DNA of 9,685 bases from Heteroscillospira sp050252415 (GTDB taxonomy: Bacteria > Bacillota > Clostridia > Oscillospirales > Oscillospiraceae): contig JBFWKZ010000096.1 in NCBI GenBank assembly GCA_050252415.1, positions 1 through 9,685 on the forward strand, in the 5' to 3' direction. Each line of letters opens with the position of its first letter. Position 1 is the stretch's first letter. A program made the translations under genes and the position numbers. Below the pieces are notes generated by a model that was given only the letters and a program-made list of their open reading frames with translations, was not told where the DNA came from and searched no databases. Shown here one piece after another: positions 1 to 5,386 of this stretch.

Positions 1-355
1 TGACCATTTGGGTGCTGCCGATCTCCAGAGCTTCTCTGACACGATCGGAGGGAAAGCAGGCGTCAACTTTTCGGTAGCTGACCTCAAAGCCCCTCTCTTC
101 CTCTGAAAAATGAAAGCAAAAATCGTTATGCAGCGGCTGAGCAATAAAGTACCCCTTTCCCTGGCAGGCATAGATAAGGCCCTCGCTCTCGAGGTTCTGC
201 AAACTCTTGCGAACCGTCACCCGGCTGGTTTCATATTGTTGGGCAAGCTCGTTTTCCGATGGCAGCATGTCGCCCGGATTCAGTACCCCTCCCAATATTT
301 TTGATTTTAACTCCGTATATATGATCACGTGGAGAGGCTCACCGATTCTGCTCAT
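1..355 (-). CDS. GntR-family transcriptional regulator, HutC-like (3' part beyond window)
   Basis: I translated the minus strand from the ATG at 355; 118 codons are visible and the frame stays open to base 1, so the C-terminus is missing. Residues 8-72 form a typical GntR winged helix-turn-helix: PSENELAQQYETSRVTVRK at 32-50 covers the recognition region, followed by LQNLESEGLIY and a GKGYFIA wing. After residue 80 the chain continues into what looks like the start of a UTRA effector-binding domain, which points to the HutC subfamily rather than FadR. The start overlaps the end of the upstream corrinoid gene by 17 bp, so the two are almost certainly cotranscribed and translationally coupled; the ribosome-binding site (AAGAGA-like) is weak. 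It probably represses the operon it sits in, through the palindrome at 1031-1048. The effector is unknown. Confidence 0.9.
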   Translation of the reverse strand, partial: MSRIGEPLHVIIYTELKSKILGGVLNPGDMLPSENELAQQYETSRVTVRKSLQNLESEGLIYACQGKGYFIAQPLHNDFCFHFSEEERGFEVSYRKVDACFPSDRVREALEIGSTQMV

Positions 356-1001
356 AGTATCTCTTTCTTTCCATCACGTTTTTACAGAAGACCATGGTAT
401 CCACCGGCCCGTGGGCATAGCAGTCGGCATGGATCTGATCCTTGACCAGATCACTGACGCAATACCCACCCACGACGACCGGGGTAAGCGGATGTATGCC
501 GGCCTCGGACAGGGCGTCTAAAACCCGCTTCATCTCCTTTGATGAACTGACCATCACCCCGCTCAGCGCGATGACGTCGGGGTCATAGTCCCGGGCTGCC
601 TGAACAAAGGCTTCCGCCGGGACGTCAACGCCTAAGTCCAAAATGTCGAAGTCCTCTGTTTGCAGGATCTGAGCAACAATGTCCTTGCCGATGTCATGGA
701 TATCTCCGGCCACAACACCAATGAGGACCCTCCCGTGCTGAGGATGCTTCTGCCGGGGAGGGACGTCGGTCCGGAGAAGAGACAACGCAGATTTGAACAT
801 CATTCCGGACACGATGAGATCGGCCAGAAAATACTCTCCGTTTTCAAAGCGCTTGCCGACCCGGCGCATGCCATCCTGCAGAAGCGCCTCAATTTCTTGA
901 GAACTGCAGCCTTGGTCAGCCAGTGCCAAGACGCTTGTATGAAGCGCATCCAGATTCAGCTCGGTCATTGACTGCACAGTCTGCTTTTTCCAGTCATTCA
1001 T
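339..1001 (-). CDS. Methyltransferase-type corrinoid (cobalamin-binding) protein
   Basis: This 220-residue protein has the architecture of MtmC/MtbC/MttC and related methyltransferase corrinoid proteins. Residues 1-85 are a helical cap domain (the LADLIVSGMMFKSAL stretch is at 59-73), and residues 89-215 form a Rossmann-like B12-binding domain. The base-off/His-on signature is clear: D100-I-H102-D-I-G105, with H102 the predicted lower cobalt ligand. The nucleotide-loop segment is SGVMVSSSKEM (147-157), a variant of the usual SxL-TTT motif, and the glycine pair is VVVGGY (175-180). The protein is cytoplasmic and would shuttle a methyl group between a substrate:corrinoid methyltransferase and an acceptor methyltransferase. 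Neither partner is in the window; they may lie beyond the left edge. Start choice is firm: AAAGGGGGGG lies 7 nt upstream of the ATG. The substrate (methylamine, betaine, methoxy compound or other) cannot be told from this subunit. Confidence 0.92.
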   Translation of the reverse strand: MNDWKKQTVQSMTELNLDALHTSVLALADQGCSSQEIEALLQDGMRRVGKRFENGEYFLADLIVSGMMFKSALSLLRTDVPPRQKHPQHGRVLIGVVAGDIHDIGKDIVAQILQTEDFDILDLGVDVPAEAFVQAARDYDPDVIALSGVMVSSSKEMKRVLDALSEAGIHPLTPVVVGGYCVSDLVKDQIHADCYAHGPVDTMVFCKNVMERKRYYEQNR

Positions 1002-1030
1002 GCTGCTGCCCCCCCTTTAGGTCTCAGCCT

Positions 1031-1048
1031 AACTTGTATTTATAAGTT
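1031..1048. promoter_or_regulatory. Putative GntR operator (18-bp imperfect palindrome)
   Basis: AACTTGTATTTATAAGTT reads AACTT-n-TA-nn-TA-n-AAGTT; 14 of 18 positions are symmetric. It lies just downstream of the predicted minus-strand start site (about 1050) of the corrinoid gene promoter, a classic roadblock/repression position. GntR-family dimers bind palindromes of about this length, and the gene for such a regulator is second in this operon. A second partial dyad (GTAT-n7-ATAC, 1049-1063) overlaps the -10. Assignment to the neighbouring regulator is inference. Confidence 0.5.
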
Positions 1049-1056
1049 GTATGTTC

Positions 1057-1085
1057 AGTATACTATTGAACCCTGATAATGTCAA
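1057..1085 (-). promoter_or_regulatory. Sigma-A promoter of the corrinoid/GntR operon
   Basis: On the minus strand a perfect -35 TTGACA (1085-1080) is followed after exactly 17 bp by TATACT (1062-1057), one mismatch from the -10 consensus. The start site should fall near 1050, giving a leader of about 50 nt before the ATG at 1001. A near-consensus promoter implies strong basal transcription that needs a repressor, in keeping with the adjacent GntR regulator and palindrome. Confidence 0.8.
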
Positions 1086-1263
1086 TACACACGTAGTGAA
1101 ATGGTGGTCACATGCAATACGATATGAGAAAAAAGCCTGACTTTGACACTAATTTTTATGTACACGGCGTATTTGAGTGGACCCCAGAGTAGTAGTTAAT
1201 AAATTGTTTTTATATGGCAGGCCTCAATGCCGTATAATAATAGCATTATTTTACATCTTATCA
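1086..1263. other. Intergenic stretch between divergent promoters; no convincing gene
   Basis: The gap between the divergent corrinoid and zinc operons is 341 bp (1002-1342). Its ends are taken up by the two promoters and their operators. The central part is AT-rich. It contains a 26-codon open frame (1112-1192, plus strand) with only a weak GGTGG upstream, and an isolated TATAAT at 1233-1238 with a poor -35 (TTATAT, 1210-1215), which could be a weak second promoter for znuA. I see no tRNA, riboswitch or terminator here. Confidence 0.5.
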
Positions 1264-1292
1264 TTGACAGATGGCTGCTATCGTTTTACAAT
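1264..1292 (+). promoter_or_regulatory. Sigma-A promoter of the zinc operon
   Basis: TTGACA (1264-1269), a 17-bp spacer and TACAAT (1287-1292) make a near-perfect sigma-A promoter. The -10 hexamer lies inside the left arm of the 47-bp inverted repeat, so a protein bound there would block RNA polymerase. The start site is expected near 1299, giving a leader of about 44 nt. Confidence 0.8.
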
Positions 1293-1331
1293 GTATTTGC
1301 AAATGATTCGCATTTGCAAATACATTGTAAA
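1285..1331. promoter_or_regulatory. Probable Zur operator: 47-bp perfect inverted repeat
   Basis: Left arm 1285-1305 and right arm 1311-1331 are exact reverse complements over 21 bp, separated by ATTCG. Each arm contains a 10-bp palindrome ATTTGCAAAT (1295-1304 and 1312-1321, centres 17 bp apart) and an outer TACA-n-TGTA element (1287-1295 and 1321-1329). The AT-rich symmetric pattern suits a Fur-superfamily dimer, and the length suggests two or more dimers side by side. It covers the promoter -10, the start site and the first bases of the znuA ribosome-binding region, and the operon encodes a Zur-like protein. Repression by zinc-loaded Zur is therefore the most economical reading. The sequence is not a close match to the B. 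subtilis Zur box as I recall it, so the specificity may be lineage-specific. Confidence 0.75.
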
Positions 1332-1342
1332 GGTGGACAAAG

Positions 1343-2218
1343 ATGAAACGACTGAGCTATTTTGCGCTGACCGGCCTGCTTGTTTTTTCCCTGGTATGTT
1401 TAGCGGGTTGCGGCACCAGTGCTGCTGAGACTACGGAAAGTCCTTCAACAAAACCGATTATAGCCGTGACAATTGTTCCGGAACAAACTTTTGCTGAAGC
1501 GGTATGCGGAGACCTCGCCGAAGTCATTGCTTTGGTTCCCCCGGGAAACAGCCCAGAGAACTATGAGCCGACACCGGTTGAAATGGAAAAATTCAGCAAA
1601 GCGTCCCTGTATTTTTCGATCGGTGTTCCGACCGAAGAAGCCAATATTCTGCCCAGCGTGGGTGATGTCAAAGTTATTTCTCTACAGGATGCAGTTTCCG
1701 CCGTGTACTCCGAAAGAATGTTTGAATCCGGCGAAAGAGACCCGCATATCTGGCTATCGCCCAAGCGAGTCAAGGTTATGGTTGAGACGATTGACCGGGA
1801 AATGAGCGCGCTTGACCCATCGAATGCCGACACGTATCATAAAAATGCAGAGGCCTACCTTGAGCAGCTGGATGATTTGGATCAATATATTAAAGATGCG
1901 CTGGCTGACGTAGAGGATAAAAAATTCATTGTCTATCACCCGGCCTTCGGTTATTTTGCTGATGATTACGGCCTGACGATGTATGCGCTGGAGGAAGAGG
2001 GGAAAGAAGCGACGGCGCAGCATCTGCAGGATATGGCTGACCTGGCAAAAGAAGAAAATATCAAGGTCATTTTCTATCAGGAAGAAATCGACAGCAGCCA
2101 ATCCGCTGCGTTTGCCGAGGAAATTGGGGGAAAGACCATGCAGTTATCTCCACTTGCCGCAGACTATATTGATAACCTTAAAGCAATGACAGATTTGATG
2201 GCGGAGGTCATGAAGTGA
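1343..2218 (+). CDS. znuA: Zinc ABC transporter substrate-binding lipoprotein ZnuA/AdcA-like
   Basis: This 291-residue protein is a cluster A-I metal-binding lipoprotein that captures Zn(II) outside the membrane and passes it to ZnuBC. A signal peptide (KR, hydrophobic 5-20) ends in lipobox L20-A-G-C23, so Cys23 is the lipidated N-terminus. Family landmarks are NYEPTP (73-78), DPHIWLSP (133-140), YHPAFGYF (198-205) and the QEE segment at 246-248. H135 and H199 are the expected second and third metal ligands. The usual first histidine, in the PH-x-YEPTP context, is Glu72 here. There is no His-rich loop between YEPTP and DPH, unlike Proteobacterial ZnuA. The ATG at 1343 has AGGTGG 6 nt upstream and yields a complete signal peptide, so the start is firm. 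First gene of the operon; its stop overlaps the znuC start by 4 bp. Zinc rather than manganese is inferred from the linked zur. Confidence 0.92.
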   Translation: MKRLSYFALTGLLVFSLVCLAGCGTSAAETTESPSTKPIIAVTIVPEQTFAEAVCGDLAEVIALVPPGNSPENYEPTPVEMEKFSKASLYFSIGVPTEEANILPSVGDVKVISLQDAVSAVYSERMFESGERDPHIWLSPKRVKVMVETIDREMSALDPSNADTYHKNAEAYLEQLDDLDQYIKDALADVEDKKFIVYHPAFGYFADDYGLTMYALEEEGKEATAQHLQDMADLAKEENIKVIFYQEEIDSSQSAAFAEEIGGKTMQLSPLAADYIDNLKAMTDLMAEVMK

Positions 2219-2985
2219 GCGATATCGCGATTCACATTGAAAATCTAACGGTATATTACGGGCAGTTGCCTGCAATTTCCGGCGTCTGTCTTGATGTTCC
2301 GGACGGCGAATATCTCGGAATCATAGGGCCAAACGGCGGCGGAAAATCTACGCTCCTCAAAGCAATCCTTGGGCTTGTCCCGGTGTCTGCCGGTACAGTC
2401 CAGGTCTACGGCGGTAAGCCTGGAAACGGCAAAGCGGCAGTTGGCTATGTCCCGCAGTTTGCATCTCTTGATAAGCGTTTTCCGATCACTCTGGGCGAAG
2501 TCGTTTTGACAGGACGCTTAAAAAGAGGCCTGGCTCCTTTCTTCCAATATTCACAGGAAGACAGACAGCTATCGCATCAACTGCTCGAACGCGTCGGGTT
2601 GGACGGACTTGAAAATCGCCGGATTTCCGAGCTTTCAGGCGGCGAATTTCAAAGAATGCTGATCGCAAGGGCACTGGCTGTACATCCCAAGCTTTTGCTT
2701 TTGGACGAGCCGACAGCCAGCGTCGATGCCGCTTCACGCGAACAGATCTTCACGTTGCTTGGGGAGCTCAATAAAAGCATGACGATCATCCTCGTGACGC
2801 ACGACCTCCTTGCCATATCTTCACAGGTTCACAGGCTGGCATGCCTCAACGGCCATCTTGTTTATCATGGTGAACCGGAGCTGACGGAAAATGTCGTCAA
2901 TAGTCTGTATGGCTGCCCGGTGGATTTGATTGCGCACGGCGTACCGCACAGAGTACTCAAGGAACACGGGGAGGAAAATCAATAA
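2215..2985 (+). CDS. znuC: Zinc ABC transporter ATP-binding protein ZnuC
   Basis: A 256-residue ABC ATPase with every catalytic motif: Walker A GPNGGGKST (38-46), Q-loop Q81 in YVPQFASLDKRFP, signature SGGEFQR (141-147), Walker B LLLLDEPT (160-167), D-loop SVDAA and switch His196 in VTHD. The SLDKRFPIT stretch and the C-terminal CPVDLIAHGVPHRVL segment (234-248), rich in Cys/His, are typical of ZnuC/AdcC from Firmicutes and of the metal-uptake subfamily. It sits on the cytoplasmic face of ZnuB and powers import. The start is GTG at 2215, inside the znuA stop (GTGA overlap), with GGAGGT (2203-2208) at ideal distance; this implies translational coupling. The next gene starts 1 bp inside its stop. 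Confidence 0.95.
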   Translation: MSDIAIHIENLTVYYGQLPAISGVCLDVPDGEYLGIIGPNGGGKSTLLKAILGLVPVSAGTVQVYGGKPGNGKAAVGYVPQFASLDKRFPITLGEVVLTGRLKRGLAPFFQYSQEDRQLSHQLLERVGLDGLENRRISELSGGEFQRMLIARALAVHPKLLLLDEPTASVDAASREQIFTLLGELNKSMTIILVTHDLLAISSQVHRLACLNGHLVYHGEPELTENVVNSLYGCPVDLIAHGVPHRVLKEHGEENQ

Positions 2986-3824
2986 TGCTTAGGGCAATTT
3001 TAGACTACCAATTTCTGCAAAACGCTTTTATTTCAGGAATCCTTGCGAGTATCGTATGCGGTATGATCGGCGTCATCGTTATTGAGAAAAAGCTGGTTAT
3101 GATGAGCGGTGGAATTGCCCACACGTCATACGGCGGCGTGGGGCTGGGCTATCTTCTGGGCTTTGAACCGATTATCGGTGCGTTTATTTTTGCGATAGGG
3201 GCCGCAATTGGCATCGGTTACATCAAAAGGAAGGGCGGGACAAGTTCCGACGTGATCATTGGCCTTTTCTGGTCGCTTGGAATGGCCCTGGGCATTTTTT
3301 TTATAGCCCTGATGCCCGGTTATCCTCCCGACCTGAGCTCCTATCTTTTCGGCAGCATTCTTTCGGTAACCAGAGCCGATCTTTATCTGATCCTAAGTCT
3401 GACGGGCATCGTGACGCTTATCATCGTTGTCTTATATAATGATTGGAAGGCCTATCTTTTCGATTCGGAATTTGCCTCGATCATCGGCATAAAAACAGCC
3501 TTCCTGGAATATTTACTTTTGATTCTTATTGCAATGACCGTGGTGGTCCTGATCAGGGTCGTCGGAATTATTCTTGTGCTTGCGCTGATTACGGCGCCGG
3601 CTGCAACAGCGGGAATCCTGACTTCCAGCCTGAAGAGACGAATGGTATATTCGATTTTGCTGGGCGGCTTTTTTTGCATTGCGGGCCTGTGGATTTCCTA
3701 TGAAATGAATATTGCCTCCGGGGCATCTATCGTAATTTTATCGGTTATGTGCTATTTTATAGTTTATACGGCGCACGCGCTCAGCCTAAGGCTTTCAAAA
3801 AAGAGAATTACAGCGCAAAAATAA
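2985..3824 (+). CDS. znuB: Zinc ABC transporter permease ZnuB
   Basis: A 279-residue integral membrane protein of the ABC-3 family (ZnuB/MntB/AdcB). Hydrophobic segments fit seven to nine helices, roughly 13-33, 45-60, 62-80, 90-110, 132-150, 173-190, 192-212, 221-240 and 246-265. Family landmarks are MMSGGIAHTSYGGVGLGYL (39-57), the cytoplasmic coupling region YLFDSEFASIIGIK (157-170), which meets ZnuC, VGIILVLALITAPAATA (193-209), and the terminal SGASIVILS. It forms the metal channel as a homodimer. Translation starts at ATG 2985 in a TAATG overlap with znuC, with GGGGAGG 10 nt upstream. The zur start follows 15 nt after its stop with no promoter between, so it is in the same transcript. 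Confidence 0.94.
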   Translation: MLRAILDYQFLQNAFISGILASIVCGMIGVIVIEKKLVMMSGGIAHTSYGGVGLGYLLGFEPIIGAFIFAIGAAIGIGYIKRKGGTSSDVIIGLFWSLGMALGIFFIALMPGYPPDLSSYLFGSILSVTRADLYLILSLTGIVTLIIVVLYNDWKAYLFDSEFASIIGIKTAFLEYLLLILIAMTVVVLIRVVGIILVLALITAPAATAGILTSSLKRRMVYSILLGGFFCIAGLWISYEMNIASGASIVILSVMCYFIVYTAHALSLRLSKKRITAQK

Positions 3825-3839
3825 ATTTAACAAACGGGG

Positions 3840-4289
3840 GTGGTTATTACGAAAAAAAAAGACTTCAGTAATGATTTAGCCCGAAACGGACTAAAAACGA
3901 CAAAGCACCGGACAGAAATCTTGGCTATTTTAGCGGCAAGTGACCAGCCGCTTGCCGCTGAACAGGTCTTTCTAGAACTGAAAAAGCGGGAAATATCGGT
4001 CAATCTTTCAACGGTATACCGCGTTCTTGAGGTCTTATCCGATAAAAATCTTGTGCTGAAGATCACTATTCCAGGGGAGACAAGAACGCTGTTTGAGTAC
4101 AACCGTATGGTACACAAGCATTACTTGATTTGTCTGGGATGCAACAAAATTCTTGCGATAAACAGCTGCCCTCTTGGTGACTATGAAAAGTCCCTCGCAA
4201 AAGAAACGCATTATTTCATAGCCGGTCATAAATTGGATATCTACGGTTACTGTCCCGAATGTCGGGAAAAGTATTCCCATGAGGAGTAA
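3840..4289 (+). CDS. zur: Fur-family zinc-responsive repressor, Zur-like
   Basis: A 149-residue Fur-superfamily metalloregulator. An N-terminal winged helix (about 10-85) contains the recognition helix NLSTVYRVLEVL (55-66). The C-terminal dimer/metal domain has HKHYLICLGC (92-101), with H92, H94, C98 and C101, and a second CPEC pair (138-141); the two CxxC pairs form the structural zinc site. Features favouring Zur over Fur or PerR are the NSCPL segment at 108-112 and GHKLDIYGYCPEC near the C-terminus, both of which recall B. subtilis Zur. The only usable start is GTG 3840: an in-frame stop lies at 3828-3830 and the next TTG falls inside the DNA-binding domain. That GTG abuts its GGGG directly, so initiation is probably weak or coupled to znuB. 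Being inside the operon it likely controls, it should be autoregulated through the repeat at 1285-1331. A Mn- or Fe-responsive role is less likely. Confidence 0.85.
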   Translation: MVITKKKDFSNDLARNGLKTTKHRTEILAILAASDQPLAAEQVFLELKKREISVNLSTVYRVLEVLSDKNLVLKITIPGETRTLFEYNRMVHKHYLICLGCNKILAINSCPLGDYEKSLAKETHYFIAGHKLDIYGYCPECREKYSHEE

Positions 4290-4291
4290 AC

Positions 4292-5374
4292 GTGCGTAAA
4301 AAAGATAACAGCGAAATAATCAGATCGTACACGGGAACCTGCCCGGAACGGGAGAACCGCAAAAGAGACCCATTTACCCTTCCCGTTATTATTTTGGCTG
4401 TCCTTGTCGGTATTTATCTGCTTTTTGAAATCCTGCGGACGGTTAAGTGGTCCGACCTGTCCGGCATCGGTATTTTTAATACCATCATGACAGGCATACT
4501 TATGCAGGCATTCCCGTTCATGCTCATCGGGGTGCTCATCTCTTCGGCCATGCATGTGTTTGTCCCCGACGACTGGCTGATAAGAATTTTTCCGATAAAA
4601 TATGGTCTTGGCTTTCTCACGGCCATGTTTGCGGGACTGCTTTTTCCAGTATGCGAATGTGCGATCGTTCCGGTGATGACGCGCCTCATCAAAAAGGGTG
4701 TGGCGCCACCGATCGCAATCACGTTTATGCTTTCGGCCCCTATCATAAATCCAATCGTTATCATATCCACGCTCTATGCCTTTCCCAATCAGCCCGAGGT
4801 CGCTTTGTACAGGGTCTGCTTCGGCCTCGGTATTGCTCTGCTCATCGGACTTGTGATGCTGGTTGGCGGCGGCTCAAAAGCCGCGATTCTGCGGCCGCAG
4901 GACAGTGATGGCGACGACTGTACCTGCTGTTGCTGCGCGCATAATCAGACCATGCCGGCAAAAATGACACACAAGGTGAGGGATCTTTTCCTGATTTCCG
5001 GCGATGAATTTTTCAGCGTTGGGAAATACCTTATCATCGGCGCTTTTTTTACAAGCCTTATCCGCGTCCTGGTGCCGGACAGCGCTTTTAAAAATCTTAC
5101 GGGTCAAGACGGATTATCTTTACTTCTGATGATGTCCGCCGCATTTTTATTTTCCGCCTGTTCCACGTCGGACGCTTTTATTGCAAGAAGCTTTATGAAT
5201 CAGATGCCCATGGGCGCGATCATGGGATTTTTGGTATTTGGACCCATGATGGACGTGAAAAATATTCTGATGCTTTTTGCAAACTTTAAAAAAAGCTTTG
5301 TCCTTAAGCTTTCACTTCTTATTTTCATATTGAATTTTGTTACGCTGTACTTTTTTGCGTTTTGGTTATTTTAA
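4292..5374 (+). CDS. UPF0718/DUF318 family permease (YcgR-like)
   Basis: A 360-residue polytopic membrane protein of the predicted-permease family PF03773. Two homologous halves are visible. The first carries PVCECAIVPV (119-128) and LSAPIINPIVI (148-158); the second carries FSACSTSDAF (287-296) and VFGPMMDVKN (315-324). About eight hydrophobic helices are seen, near 30-49, 60-90, 103-126, 138-163, 172-192, 244-260, 275-292, 303-320 and 337-358. The loop at 193-240 holds DDCTCCCCAH (208-217), a likely metal-binding cluster. The substrate is not established; members of this family pair with TIGR03943 proteins, as here, and the operon suggests a zinc or related metal role. The start is GTG 4292, two bases after the zur stop, with GAGGAG (4281-4286) inside the end of zur. 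An arsenite- or organoarsenical-type exporter role is an alternative, but no ars gene is present. Confidence 0.85.
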   Translation: MRKKDNSEIIRSYTGTCPERENRKRDPFTLPVIILAVLVGIYLLFEILRTVKWSDLSGIGIFNTIMTGILMQAFPFMLIGVLISSAMHVFVPDDWLIRIFPIKYGLGFLTAMFAGLLFPVCECAIVPVMTRLIKKGVAPPIAITFMLSAPIINPIVIISTLYAFPNQPEVALYRVCFGLGIALLIGLVMLVGGGSKAAILRPQDSDGDDCTCCCCAHNQTMPAKMTHKVRDLFLISGDEFFSVGKYLIIGAFFTSLIRVLVPDSAFKNLTGQDGLSLLLMMSAAFLFSACSTSDAFIARSFMNQMPMGAIMGFLVFGPMMDVKNILMLFANFKKSFVLKLSLLIFILNFVTLYFFAFWLF

Positions 5375-5386
5375 AGGGGCAGAACA

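Noticed and set aside
1112..1192. 26-codon open frame on the plus strand in the intergenic region (begins MQYDMRKKPD)
   Set aside because: Only a weak GGTGG upstream, very short, no recognised family, and 78 bp long frames are expected by chance. It could be a gene remnant but nothing supports this.
1177..1428. 83-codon plus-strand frame running through the znu promoter, operator and znuA start
   Set aside because: It overlaps the operator and the signal peptide of znuA in another frame and has no ribosome-binding site; a shadow frame.
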